A stretch of DNA of 64,000 nucleotides from Epiperipatus broadwayi (GCA_028023455.1 JAQFVV010012476.1:4669055-4733054); one strand, 5' to 3'; positions 1 through 10,114 are shown, counted from the stretch's first letter. The notes: a model not told the origin generated them from the letters alone. Numbers and translations: made by a program.

Positions 1-142
1 ATTTAAAATTTTAAGATCATATCCAGTAAGTGGAAGAGCACATTGATAGGAGCATATTGATAGTTTTATAGATATAATAAACACCTCCCTACTTCCCCAT
101 TTCTTTTTAAATTCATTTAAATAAGGATATAATAAAAGACAA

Positions 143-199
143 ATGCCCCCCAATATGCATTTCATGCTGAACCAACACTCATCAGTTGGCCGAGGTCAC
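143..199 (-). ncRNA. Hammerhead ribozyme motif, type I (copy HHR-1)
   Basis: Read on the minus strand: CCAA, then box 1 CUGAUGA, then helix II (GUGUUG, loop GUU, CAGCAU), then GAAA, then minimal helix III AUG/CAU, cleavage triplet AUA, then UUGG, which pairs with CCAA to form helix I. All conserved core nucleotides of the hammerhead are present. Helix III has essentially no loop, as in minimal type I hammerheads that are thought to act as dimers. A distal helix I segment is weaker here (GACC against GGCA). It lies in the left inner arm of a hairpin element; the right arm holds a broken copy. Activity is inferred, not shown. Confidence 0.72.
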
Positions 200-249
200 T
201 ATCTCTCATATATATCTTTATTATATGAAAAGTATTTATCTAGAGTAAA

Positions 250-300
250 TTGCCAACTGATGAGTTCTGGTTCAGCACAAAATGCATCTTGGGGTCATTT
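250..300 (+). ncRNA. Degenerate hammerhead motif
   Basis: Mirror copy of the motif at 143-199 in the opposite arm. Box 1 CTGATGA and helix II (CTGGTTCAG) are kept, but the GAAA box reads CAAAA, so the essential G12 is lost. The distal helix I strand GGGTCATTT is intact. Expected to be inactive. Confidence 0.55.
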
Positions 301-374
301 GTCTTTTATTATATCTTTATTTAAATGAATTTAAAAAGAATGGGGAAGTATGGAGATGTTTATTATATCTATAA

Positions 375-600
375 GATATTACACATGGGAAAGAGAATGG
401 TTAATAACTCTGTGTGTGTAAAATAATTTTAAAGAAATCAGATATATTAATCTTTAACTGAGGATTAATGTTTATATCTGTGCTAGAGATAATCTCTAGC
501 TTAGAAAATTATATGATCATTATTGTATTTATCTGAAATGAATGGTGTCAAAGTTGTGAGTTGAGGAAGTTTGACAGTGGTAAATGAAAATGTAACAATT
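375..600. repeat. R4 dispersed repeat fragment
   Basis: Matches the reverse complement of about 62225-62450: shared stretches include the tract around CTAGAGATAATCT and the flanking ATATCTGTGC. About 70-80% similar by eye. It interrupts the right arm of the hairpin element. Class unknown. Confidence 0.55.
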
Positions 601-699
601 GGTAGTTTTATATCAATATGATCTTCCACTTACTGGATATCATATTATTAAAGCCACCATTGTAAAATCGCATCTACCTTGAAGTGAAATATGAAAAAT

Positions 700-1085
700 T
701 AATGAACAATAATAGAAATATATTTTATTAGTATACTTGAGCATAGTTTTAAAACATGGGAGAGGCCATACACCATTTATATTCTTAAGATTATCTCAAA
801 AACATTCTAAATGCACTATTTTAAGAATGTATTTGAGAATTGTTTTGTAATTTGTATTGCTTTAATTGGAAAGATATAATTGAAGATAAATTCCAATTAG
901 ATGAGTTATTGAAGTCTTTCAGAAAGAAAAGCTTGTTGTGCAAGCCATTATAAGATGACATAGCAAATTATTATATAAAGATTAATAATTGACCACTATA
1001 TTCTGCACATAAATTTATTTATATTTCACATATTGGTTTGTATAGTCATCACAAAGCTTATTTCTAATATATCATCATAATTACT
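700..1085 (+). mobile_element. LINE-B 3' end fragment (non-LTR retrotransposon)
   Basis: A decayed copy of the same family as 3555-4130. The repeated words are ACTTGAGCATAGTTTT and AAGATTATCTCAAAAACATTCTAAA. Conceptual translation with several stops gives pieces typical of the C-terminal tail of a large LINE group: an FRKKSL segment near 918-940, then an IGLYSHHK segment near 1033-1056. This resembles the SRIGLxSHxRxH zinc-finger end found on many arthropod and mollusc LINE ORF2 proteins. The family call is from motif memory. Not functional. Confidence 0.5.
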
Positions 1086-1388
1086 GGTAAAGATGACTGT
1101 GCCATTCTAACATAATTGGTAAATGTTCATACCTTTGTAATGAAGGTTGAGATTGCTTAATTAACCCAAAATATATTTTTAATGTAAGAGGATTGATCAG
1201 TCATTTATTATTAAATTGTAATTAATATTTACATAGATTTACATATCAGCCATGGAATGCACTAAAATATACCTATAGTTTATTTTCATATAAGTTAGAG
1301 GCATTTAAGATTTATTATATACTATCATCAAAAGTGAAAATAAACTTAACCGATTATTATACATTTTTTTTACAAATCAAAAATAAAT
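1086..1388. other. AT-rich spacer
   Basis: No ORF, repeat partner or RNA structure recognised. Confidence 0.5.
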
Positions 1389-1523
1389 AATAGTTTAAAC
1401 AGGCTTTAGCCTGTACTCAATGCACTCATGGTTTGGAAGGTTCTCCCTCTATCGGGAAAATATGCTTGATTATTGCAAATTTTAAAGCACATTAAGTACA
1501 GGCTAAAGACTGTTTAAACTATT
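1389..1523. mobile_element. Small foldback element
   Basis: Inverted arms at 1389-1416 and 1495-1523 (complement of AGGCTTTAGCCTGTACT) differ at one or two positions and enclose a 78-bp spacer. The arms also contain the short self-complementary word AGGCTTTAGCCT. Looks like a MITE or solo hairpin; no coding capacity. Confidence 0.6.
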
Positions 1524-1593
1524 TACAAATGCTCTCTGTGCACTCAATAAATTAATTACTACTTTTCAAAAATAATGTAAAATATCATTATAC

Positions 1594-1617
1594 TATATAT
1601 ATATATATATATATATT
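1594..1617. repeat. (AT)n microsatellite
   Basis: About 12 AT dinucleotides, between two foldback elements. Confidence 0.8.
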
Positions 1618-1628
1618 GTATGTGTATA

Positions 1629-1846
1629 GAAATATTGAATATGTGGAGTTATCCATTTGAATGAACTTAATTAGAAAGCACATAACCTAAAACAACTGCC
1701 CCCATGGGTTAAAGTAAACTGAGGCCTCCTTTTGAACACAATCAGCATGATAGTTTACATTAAGCCTTGGCTTGGAGTATTTCTAGGTTTATGTGCTTTC
1801 TAATTAAGTTAATTTAAATAGATAACTCAACACATTCAATATTTCC
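1629..1846. mobile_element. Foldback/MITE-like element, 218 bp
   Basis: Arms 1629-1689 and 1784-1846 are inverted copies (for example CTTAATTAGAAAGCACATAA against its complement), about 60 bp each with few mismatches. The centre, 1690-1783, is somewhat GC-richer and itself partly inverted (TAAAGTAAACT against AGTTTACATTA). Non-coding. Confidence 0.7.
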
Positions 1847-2044
1847 ATCTAAAACATCCATTAAAAATATTGTATTATTTATATTTAAGTGTATGGAAAT
1901 TTCAGATATATTTTATTATTATGATTTTTCTGTAATTAAATGTAACAGATATTTCCATATATTTAAATATATATCAACCATATAATCTGTTAAAATTTAT
2001 AAATTTATTTTCATTTGACTATCATTAAAAGAGTTATTATAATA

Positions 2045-2434
2045 ATGCTGTTTAACTATTACAGTTTACAAACATCATGCTATATAAAATAATTGATTTA
2101 TTTACATACATTTAATTTCAAATAAGAATGATGTATCGTAAATTCTAGTAATTTTCACCAGCATCATTCATTCAAGCATGTAAAAGTAATTTAAAGTGAT
2201 TATTTAATATCTTCACGCTTTCACTTTCAGACACTTAAGATTTGCCCATACAAAAGTGTTTGGGTTCGAAAAGATAGATGGCCAATCTATCTTTTCCCAA
2301 AGACTTTATCATGTGTTTGAAGTGTTAGTATTCAGTTATTTATAGTTAAAATCTGCAAAGCACATGTGCAACAGCTTAATGCTGTTTAACTATTACAGTT
2401 TATAAACATCACGCTCTATAAAATAATTGATTAA
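2045..2434 (+). mobile_element. R5 element with direct terminal repeats
   Basis: About 390 bp bounded by two nearly identical 55-bp direct repeats (2045-2101 and 2379-2434) that begin AATGCTGTTTAACTATTACA. The interior 2131-2378 matches 19740-19995 closely, including a strong hairpin GATAGATGGCCAATCTATC near 2272-2295. No ORF. Same family as 19561-20001 and 22237-22671. Confidence 0.65.
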
Positions 2435-2806
2435 TAATGAAAGTAGAAAAAGTTATGAGACTGTATTCTTAAACATATGTATATTTATTATAGTGCTTTA
2501 TCTCTGTATATAACAAGAGATTGCATTTAAAAGTAGCTCCCCTTTTGCATGCAAAATGTCTGTACAGTTTTCTATTTTCATTGATCACTGTGATCTGACT
2601 GTGATCTTTCTATAATAAAATATAATAAATATTCCCATGTATTTTAAAATATTTCAACCATATAGTCTGTTAAAAAAATATTAATTTATAACATTTCAAT
2701 AGCCAGTGGAAAAGTTTATTATAATACAGAAGTAGGGAAAGTTGTGAGATTTTGTTTTCTTATATTTATATATAAGTGTAGTCAAGGCTAAATGAGTTTG
2801 TTAGTA

Positions 2807-3050
2807 ATCATTAAAAACCAGTCGACACTTCGACAATCCTAATAACAATCAACAATTTCAAACTTTGTATTAATAATTTCAATCTCTGTGGTCACGTTGC
2901 AGTCTTTAGTTTCTATATAATTGTATTAAGCCATTAATAAAGATGAGATTCCATCTTTATTGTTAAAAGAAGGTTGCCTTGACAACAGTTTGAAATTGTT
3001 GATTGTTATTGATATTGGGATTGTCTATGTTGTGACTGGTTTTTAATGAT
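2807..3050. mobile_element. MITE with 58-63 bp inverted repeats
   Basis: Terminal inverted repeats at 2807-2864 and 2988-3050 start ATCATTAAAAACCAGTC and its complement. A second perfect hairpin, AATAAAGATG/CATCTTTATT, sits in the middle at 2936-2961. The element interrupts the third copy of the surrounding direct repeat, so it is younger than that duplication. Superfamily not determinable; TA flanks are possible. Confidence 0.75.
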
Positions 3051-3282
3051 ATATATATATATTTGTGTGTTTATTATAGTGTTTTATCTCTATATAATAA
3101 CAAGAAATTATTTTTAACGAATGTTCTTTTATATGCAAAAAGCATTTAAATTTTGACATTTTTATTGGCCACTGCTTAATAACACATGACTGTGATTTTT
3201 TCTATAATAAAATAAAACAGACATTTCCACCCATTTAAAAATATTTCAACAGTATAATCTTACAAAACATTATCAATTTATA

Positions 3283-3405
3283 TATAAACAGGCAAAAACT
3301 ATCCATATAGTAGTGGCACCTTGTGCTATCCAGAGTAATCAATTGATGCCTGTTTACTAACAGTTATGTGCTAGCATGAGATGGTGATCATATGATGTTT
3401 AGCAA
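3283..3405. repeat. R1 repeat, short derivative
   Basis: Starts with AGGCAAAAACTATCCATA and ends with the inverted R1 terminus ATGAGATGGTGATCATATGA. Shares the R1 terminal words seen at 30412-31130. Nearly all of the internal sequence is missing. Confidence 0.6.
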
Positions 3406-3554
3406 TTTATATATATGATATCATTGTTATATAATGATATTTTCGATTATTTAATTATAAAAGGTGGACTAAGATATTGAGCTACAACAGACTCCAATGT
3501 GTTGTTCTGGCTTTCAACAAGTTATAAAATAGAGTGTTTCATCCCAGGGAAATA

Positions 3555-4130
3555 ATTACTGCGACTATGTTAAATGTATATGAGCTATTATTTTACTTCA
3601 TTTATTTTATGGAAGTGAAACTTGGGCACCTATCAATGCAAAGCATTGAAAAAGTTTCATTTAAGAATGTTCTGTGAAATTTTAAAAATATAAATGACAA
3701 GATGACTAAACCAATGAATACATTTTTCAATTTGCTGATGTATGTGAAATAACACCTTTGTTGAATTGAACATGTAAAATAAATGAACAATGCCAGGCTT
3801 ACCAAAAGGATGTTTTATTGTAAACTTGAGTATGGTTTTCTTGCGATAGGTAGATTTCATCTATGTTTATAAAGATTATCTCAAAGGCATTCTAAAGAAT
3901 TGCAATGTTAATTGTTTTTATTAGGATGATATTGCAGAGAATAAAATACATTGAAGAGCTACAATTAGATATATTGCATAGGTATTTCAGAGGGAAAAAA
4001 TTTCTATTGAAGAAATTAAAAATCAATATAGTAAAATATTAAATAAGAAAATGGACCAGCATGTTATGTTTTATACGTGGATTTACATATAGTTCACAAT
4101 TTGGTCTAGAGTCGTTTTTTCTTTCACTTT
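3555..4130 (+). mobile_element. LINE-B 3' end fragment
   Basis: In-frame pieces, broken by stops and frameshifts, read like the tail of LINE ORF2: a YGSETW-like block (GSETWAPI, 3608-3633), a stretch like KxFHLRMFCEIL (3640-3685), a NEYIFQFADVCEITPLL block (3713-3770), ARLTKRMFYCKLEYG (3791-3833), and QFGLES near 4097-4115 in the position of the terminal zinc finger. The copy at 700-1085 repeats the second half. Inactive. Confidence 0.6.
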
Positions 4131-4771
4131 TTTTTTCTTTTTAGGAGTTTGAATGCCCATATTTGTTTACGAATGGATGCTTATTATTATTACTTATATA
4201 TAAAGTAGTAATAACATTTTAGATATATTTAGATTTGTGATTTATATTGGTTAATTTACATTTATAAAAATTATCCCAGACTAATTATATATTTTTTTTA
4301 AAAAATTTCCATCGCAGCTGCGTAATGCATGTCTCAACGTCTTCAATTCTTATCTCTGTTCAAATCACTCTCTTTCTCTCCGCTTTTCTTCAAAATAATA
4401 AATAAAAAACTTTTAGCATTTTTTTCTGGAATTTAATTAAGTACTATTTATTTGTTTTATTGCAGTTTTTGTTTTAGAAACTTTTATTTTATTTTAATTG
4501 GCTTTTAAACATATATATATATATTTAATTAGAACTTTTAATTAATTGGAATCAAACTTTTTCTATTATACCTAAAAGGTAAAACAAGAAAGAAAGAGTG
4601 GGTGTGAAGAAAAAGAATAATAACAACAATAACAATAAAGACCGTATAAATAAAAGCTTTTAATTAAGACGACGAAAGAAAAAAGACTTAAAAAAAGAGA
4701 GAAATTTATTAAATTGAATATAATAATTAAAATAAATGGCCACTTGGTGGTGCAATAGTCGGTATTTATCA
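4131..4771. other. AT-rich spacer with pyrimidine tract
   Basis: Contains a C/T-rich strip at 4335-4392 and short A/T runs. No coding or repeat signal recognised. Confidence 0.5.
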
Positions 4772-5275
4772 CATAAATAGAATATTAGGTGCGAGTTAAT
4801 ATATGATAATAGTAAGGAAAGTAGTTTATTGTTTAAGGCTCGAACGGGATCTTTAGCAACAAGAGAATATACATGTAAATGGAAAAATATGAGTGATTTA
4901 TTTTGTAAATTATGTAAAGAGGGAATAGAAAATATTAGGCACTTGTTAATTGAATGTAAATGCTTGAAAACAGAAAGGATATTTGTTATGAAGTTATGGA
5001 AGAATAAATATGAAAAAAGTGATTATACAGAAAATGAATGATTGGTTTTTATGCTGGGTTTGGAAAAAGATAAGGGGGATTTAGATATAAAGGCCATAGA
5101 GTTGACAAAGATTATGTTGTGGAAATGGAATGGAGCAGAATATGGGAAAACTTAGAGTGGGGAATGGGAAATAAAGTGGCTAACAGGTTTATCTGGGAAT
5201 AATTGCTGAGATATTCTTGACTTCGTTTAAGGAGAAGCCACAGTAGATCACATCACATCACATCATAGACGACGC
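4772..5275 (+). mobile_element. LINE-C 3' end with CCHC knuckle
   Basis: A 5'-truncated non-LTR retrotransposon. The open frame from 4829 encodes 70 aa with a knuckle C26-x2-C29-x8-H38-x4-C43 and the flanking HLLIEC, the usual zinc knuckle after the RT of many LINE ORF2 proteins. Stops at 5039 and 5153 interrupt the rest. It ends in CATCACATCACATCATAG at 5251-5270, a short tandem tail like other copies. The same family is at 27060-27505 (-), 49836-50600 (+) and 52060-52525 (-). Confidence 0.7.
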
Positions 5276-6200
5276 GACAGCTGTTTTTACAGTGGCATCT
5301 ATTTACTTAATTCATCAAATAAAATTTTATAGATATAATATGAAGACGTAATAACGCTAAAATATAGTGTTCAGAACATCACATTACGTATAATAATGTT
5401 TTTTTTTATAAAGCCATTGTAATCTTATGGGAACACATCAACCTGCGATATCTATAAACTATAGGTTGAATCTGGGCCAGAAGAAACTTTAAATTTTTTA
5501 AGTCCTAAACAGGCTCAAAAATTTTTTATTCAGGTAGTTAATTCCTTCATGGATAAAGTCAAGTATGCAGCCATAAATCATTTCTATTAGGTGTCCATGA
5601 CTTGGATCCACATGTTACAAATTTTTTTATCTTAAATTATGAAGTTATATTTTCTACATATATAGATAAAAAAATACAATTGAAATAATGTACTTTAAAT
5701 TATATGTAATAAATAAATATTCTGAACTAAGGTCTTTCCATTTCAATGTTCATCTTTTATAATATTTTAAAACTATTTTATCTTTTTTGTTTCTAAAAAT
5801 GTAATAAATAAGAAAGTCAATCGTTGGAAAGATTCCGTTGCCGAAAAAAATCGAGCGCACCAAAAGAATCATTGAATACAGTCGCAAAGAACTAATAGCA
5901 GGAGTTACAGATTGCAACCAGAGAGATCGCATATCAGGAAATTACTAATTCTTTGTCTAGAAAAGATTAGGAAGTTATTAAAAAATCTAATAAAATTTGG
6001 GAAATGAAAATATAATGTCAGGAAGCCTGACAAAAATCTAATAATTAATAATTTAAAAAGAAAAATAATAAAAATATTCTCAGAAGTAATTCGAGGAACA
6101 TAAATTTTAAAAATTCTCGTCAATAAAACAAATTTAAAGCGCTTTAAAAAAATAAATGTCAAAAAAGATTTTATATATATATAATAAAAAAACAATGGAA
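5276..6200. other. Unassigned region with a GC-richer island
   Basis: Mostly AT-rich. Bases 5811-5947 are less AT-rich and hold a 44-codon frame on the plus strand ending at TAA (residues such as PKKIERTKRIIEYSRKEL), but without splice-site or homology evidence I do not call it a gene. Confidence 0.3.
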
Positions 6201-6724
6201 TGATTCATTGCTCAGGAGATTATAAGAAGTTCGACCAACGACGGATTTCCTGGTGTAATAAGTGGTTAGTGTATTAGTTTAGCAAGCAAGGCCAAGATGC
6301 AGTGAGTCTTCTAACTTATTGCTTAAGGTAGTTTGAGTTTAATAATCCATTGCATGTCATTCTACTAATCTATGTAATGCGCAAAAATGCCTAATGAATA
6401 AACTGATATATATTATAATCTGCAGCTGTCAAGCGGTGTATTTTGCAAGTATCCTGCTTTATAAACAACTTAGCTAGCCAATTACAACTCAGTACTGCAC
6501 TATTTATAATAGATTGGAATGCCAAATGTTAAGCATAAGCAACTGTCATGCAAATGTATACGGGTTCAAAGTCTTAAAGTACTTAGCATTTAAGCAGTTT
6601 GTTTGTAATAGAATTGAAGTACAAGTCTGTGTAGCTGCAGAAAAATCCGTATTATTTAAAAGGAGATGAAAAATAAACTAAAATCACCTGGAATCTTAGA
6701 TTTGCAAAATTAGTTTATGATGTC

Positions 6725-7070
6725 ATTACAAGGGATTTGAACACAGACTTTCAAGCTCCCTTCAGCTATCTATTTGACCTTATATAGCCGACACATATGT
6801 CAACAAATGGTCCAGATCATTATCGCTTACACACACTTATATATAATTAGTGCTCAGTTTATATTAAGGTAGCAAATCTTCAAACTTTAATGGACAGGCT
6901 TCATCTTCTCCATCCTCCAACTCTTCAGTCATTCACATCATTGAAAATCTGATGATGGAATCTTTTGTTGATGCCAAAATTGTTATCAGACCCATAATGA
7001 CTTTAAGTCACTCTGACCTGTCATAAATATGACCTTAATATGTCCATTCAAATATCCAAATGGGGGGGTG
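6725..7070 (-). repeat. R2 repeat, ribozyme region deleted
   Basis: On the plus strand it runs from GGGATTTGAACACAGACTTT through AGTGCTCAGTTTATATTAAG and CTTCAAACTTTAATGGAC to GACCTTAATATGTCC. On the minus strand the B-box-like end lies at 6731-6750. The hammerhead block seen in other copies is replaced by a short scar at 6800-6815. Confidence 0.65.
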
Positions 7071-7139
7071 TCAGGATCAAGGCTTTTTTTTAGAAACCCT
7101 GTTTATGGTCAAATTATCTGGCCAATTATATATACTTTG

Positions 7140-7262
7140 AAAAAAGACAGTATGAGATTAATAAAATGATTTATTGTGTGGGAGTTCATAAGAAGAGTCA
7201 AAGATGGCCCTTAACCTTTGGAAACTGCCACATTGCCCATGAATCAGACCTCATAAGGCATT
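7140..7262 (-). repeat. R3 tRNA-derived SINE fragment
   Basis: Plus strand GATTTATTGTGTGGGAGTTC ATAAGAAG matches the tail side of the R3 monomer; the rest is diverged. Confidence 0.4.
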
Positions 7263-8112
7263 ATTTTCATCATCATCACCACCATCATTTTTAAACATTA
7301 TTAATTCATTGCAGGATGACAGTCTCTCCATGTTAAATCAAAAGCCCATCTTTTCCACAACACACCAGAAAACGTCCTTATTTTATCCATCCTTCTCACA
7401 TACAGTCTCTTTTTAAATCTTTTACACTTTCTTGTGATTGAATTGGAAACTGCAACTATCAATCATCTAAAAATAAGTCCAACTTTTTCTCAATAATACT
7501 AGTAATTACCTGTTATTCTCTCACACATATATTTCATTTTTTATCTTTACTCTTAATATATACCTGTCCATACTTTGTTGAATGATCTAAAGTCTCTGAA
7601 TTACTCTTCATTGAATGTCCAAGTGTCTGATCCATAAAGAAGAATTAATGAAGGATGTACAAAAAAGTATTCCTTTTCAAACATGAAGGCATTATTTTTA
7701 ATATTAAGCAAGTTTAATCCTATGATTAATTTTATCTATTACATTTCCCATCTGTATTAATAATCTAACCAAGATATTTGGAGTTCACCATTATCAATCT
7801 TCTTCTTTTTTTTTTGAGAAATTCCGTAGAACATTACTTTCAACATTAATCTTTTTAACCTTCATTTATAGGCTACTTTTTTTTACTTTCATCTGATGAC
7901 TTATGCAATCTTTCCTGGAGTTCTGAAGGATTATTTGCAAAAAAAAAAACAAAAAAACATCTGTCTTCTGCAAAATCTAAATAATATAAATAATTTGCAT
8001 TTTTACTGTTGTCAGATTTCACAAAATGATACAGTTTTAAATAAATAATAGTTTTGAACTTTTGTTTCTTTTTTAATTCTATAAAAATGCAGTAAACTAA
8101 AAAAAAATTCAA
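7263..8112 (-). pseudogene. LINE-A (RTE-like) RT to 3' end, broken
   Basis: On the minus strand, the reading frame near 8112-7873 holds the reverse transcriptase catalytic box as FAED (7963-7974) where FADD is expected, followed by ANNPSELQERL and DESKK, the conserved block after the catalytic motif. Downstream remnants at 7640-7280 match the C-terminal segment, including the complement of ATGGATAAAATAAGGAC. The first catalytic Asp is Glu and the frame is interrupted by A-runs, so this is dead. Same family as 58560-59406. Confidence 0.7.
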
Positions 8113-8412
8113 TGGGAATTTATTATGAAAAGATTAAATTATAATAGAGAAACAGTAAAATGAAAAACTTTAATTACATACTCTTTAAAAAACATTTAAA
8201 AAAAAAAAAAATTTGTAATGATAAAAAAAAAAACATCCAACTGGAATATTTAGTAAATTCTTTAAATGAATCACTTTGTTTCTTTAAGTAAAGGGAAAAA
8301 AAGTATTTCATTGTATCTAAATGTTACATTAAAAACAAAATAATCCCATCTTAAAAGCAAACTTTTAATGTTTTTATTTCACTTGCAACAACAATTTTTA
8401 CATAATAGCATC

Positions 8413-8602
8413 TAATAATATATATAAATCTGAAACTCTCTTCTCTGTAAATAAGAGAATATTTTTATCTTCCAAATCCTTGTAACATTCTTAAAAGTTT
8501 AATTGTATAATAATATATATAAATCTGAAACTCTCTTCTCTGTAAATAAGAGAATATTTTTATCTTCCAAATCCTTGTAACATTCTTAAAAGTTTAATTG
8601 TA
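8413..8602. repeat. Perfect 95-bp tandem duplication
   Basis: Copies at 8413-8507 and 8508-8602 appear identical, beginning TAATAATATATATAAATC. No known motif inside. Recent replication or unequal exchange event, or an assembly artefact. Confidence 0.85.
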
Positions 8603-8804
8603 AATTAGATCTTAGCATTGTTTGAACATCTTATAATCTACAGGAATGTGGGGTGTGTTAGTCAAGTTCATTCTTTCCATATATAAAAACAATTCAACTG
8701 TTGGTAAAAAAATTGAAAGTGAATTTTTTAATCGAATTTTAATTAAAGCTTTTGAAAGTTTTAGTGAATTTTTCCACGGAAGCACTTATATATATATAAT
8801 ATTG

Positions 8805-9215
8805 AAATACATGTAATTGTAAGGGACTTGAACTCAGACTTTCAAACTTCCCCCAGCTATCCAATTTAGCTTATACAACTATACACATGTGAAAAAGATA
8901 AATGATCTCTAATATATGTATTTCATGCTGAAACAGCACTCATCAGTTGGTCCAGGTCCACCATCTCCCACACATATATACAATCAGTTCTCAGTTTATA
9001 TTAAAATAGTAAATCTTCAAACTTTAATGAACAAACTTCAATCTTCTCCACTCTCCAAGAAGCCATCCATATGATTGAAAATGCAAAAGATGAAACAACC
9101 ACAACCCTTAATAATATTAATATTATTGTCATACCCATGTTGGTCTTAAGTTAATCTGACCCCTCACACATAGGACCTTAATATATCCATTTAATTATAC
9201 AAAATTTGCAGAATA
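8805..9215 (-). repeat. R2 repeat, near full length
   Basis: The minus strand reads, in order: a unique 5' region (TTAAGACCAACATGGGTATG), a middle block ending TATAAACTGAGAACTG, the hammerhead motif (8903-8960), a spacer TTTATCTTTTTCACATG, then tRNA-like sequence with an A-box-like AAGCTAAATTGGATAGC (8859-8875) and a B-box-like GAGTTCAAGTCCC (8831-8843). About 410 bp, no ORF. The combination suggests a SINE-like or retrozyme-like element. Confidence 0.7.
8903..8960 (-). ncRNA. Hammerhead ribozyme motif, type I (copy HHR-2)
   Basis: Minus strand: CCAA, CUGAUGA, helix II GUGCUG/CAGCAU (6 bp, UUU loop), GAAA, tiny helix III (AUA/UAU), cleavage site after UAUA, then UUAG. Core boxes and helix II are perfect; helix I has one A-C mismatch next to the cleavage site (UUAG against CCAA), and the distal pairing is weak here. 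Confidence 0.7.
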
Positions 9216-9235
9216 CAGGCTCAATATGTAATATT

Positions 9236-9750
9236 TAAATACATGTATAATTCCTATACTAAACTTCAATTAATTATAAGGGAATTGAACTGAGACTTAA
9301 AACTTCCTGCAGCTATCTAATCCATCCTATACAATTGATGCAGATGGCCATCTACATGTGAAAAAGATAAATGATATCCAATACATGTGTTTTTTGCTGA
9401 ACCGGCATTCATCAGTTGGCCCTGATCACCATCTCCTACACATATATGCAAATCAGTGCTCAGTTTATATTAAGGTAGCAAATTTTCAAACTTTAATGGG
9501 TGGAGAAGATTAAAGTTTGACCATTAAAGTTTGAATATTTGCTTATCTTAATATAAACTGAGCACTGATTGTATATATGTGTGTGAGATGATGATCTGAA
9601 TCCACTGATGAGTACTGGTTCAACCCAAAATAAGTACACTGAAGGTCATTTATCTTTTTCACATGTAGGTGGTCATGTGTATCAGTAGCATAGGGTAGAT
9701 TGGATAGCTATAGGAAGTTTGAAAGTCTTGAGTTCAAATATATATATATA
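9236..9750. repeat. R2 palindrome (two copies head to head)
   Basis: Arms 9285-9499 and 9521-9737 are near-perfect inverted copies around a 21-base loop, so a transcript would fold into a hairpin of about 215 bp. Each arm is the half of R2 that includes the hammerhead and tRNA-like end. The outer ends carry TTGAACTGAGAC and AGTCTTGAGTTCAA. Confidence 0.85.
9373..9430 (-). ncRNA. Degenerate hammerhead motif (HHR-3)
   Basis: Box 1 is CTGATGA and helix II is AATGCCG/CAGCA, but the GAAA box has become AAAA, losing G12. Its mirror at 9598-9648 on the plus strand keeps CTGATGA but has a broken helix II and GAAA box. Both are probably inactive. Confidence 0.5.
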
Positions 9751-9900
9751 ATGCTATATGGTTTTATTGCTCAGGAGTTCAAATATATATATATAATGCT
9801 AATGGTTTTATTGCTCAGGAGTTCATAAGAAGTCTAAGTGCCAGAATCGATCATGTGACATCCCAATCTCAAGTCAGACATTCTACCAACTATATCAAGC
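9740..9900 (-). repeat. R3 SINE fragment with short duplication
   Basis: GGTTTTATTGCTCAGGAGTTC occurs twice, 47 bp apart (9760-9780 and 9805-9826), then the R3 body follows to the TCTACCAACTATATC region, which matches the complement of a tRNA 5' half. Confidence 0.5.
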
Positions 9901-10114
9901 TGCACATATAATAGTCACAGATAAAAAAATATTAATATAATTTAGCCCATGAAATTTTTTTTTGGAATCTAAGTGGTCCACAGAGAGAAAAAGGTTGAAA
10001 AACAGTGATCTAAAGCATGCTTGTGGAGTCAAATACCTTTTCCTATTTTATAAAACCCAGGAATATTCAGTGATTCCTTCTACAACTTCTCTCAATACTT
10101 GGATAAAATTCTCC

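Larger units (their letters stand above)
15..646. mobile_element. Foldback (hairpin) element with nested insertion
   Basis: Two nested sets of inverted arms are visible. The outer arms, 15-71 and 601-646, share the complement of ATCCAGTAAGTGGAAGA. The inner arms, 66-190 and 252-374, are near-perfect reverse complements over about 124 bp and end near GCCAACTGATGAG. The block 375-600 has no partner in the left arm; it matches the repeat at 62225-62450 in reverse, so it is probably a later insertion. The inner arms carry the hammerhead-bearing core of the R2 family. No ORF of substance. Confidence 0.75.
1905..3290. repeat. Diverged direct repeats, three units
   Basis: The run TTTCTATAATAAAAT...ATTTCAACCATATAGTCTGTTA occurs near 1915-2000, 2605-2672 and 3199-3262. 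The upstream words TTTATTATAGTGCTTTATCTC (2485) and its relative at 3068 also recur. Spacing differs because the R5 element (2045-2434) and a MITE (2807-3050) have inserted. Ancient local duplication. Confidence 0.55.

Noticed and set aside
143-328. 61-aa plus frame
   Set aside because: Antisense and sense translation of the hairpin arms holding the ribozyme motif; not conserved as protein.
6930-6965. Hammerhead box 1 in AAAATCTGATGATGG of R2
   Set aside because: CTGATGA is present but no helix II or GAAA follows within range; it lies in a different part of the repeat.
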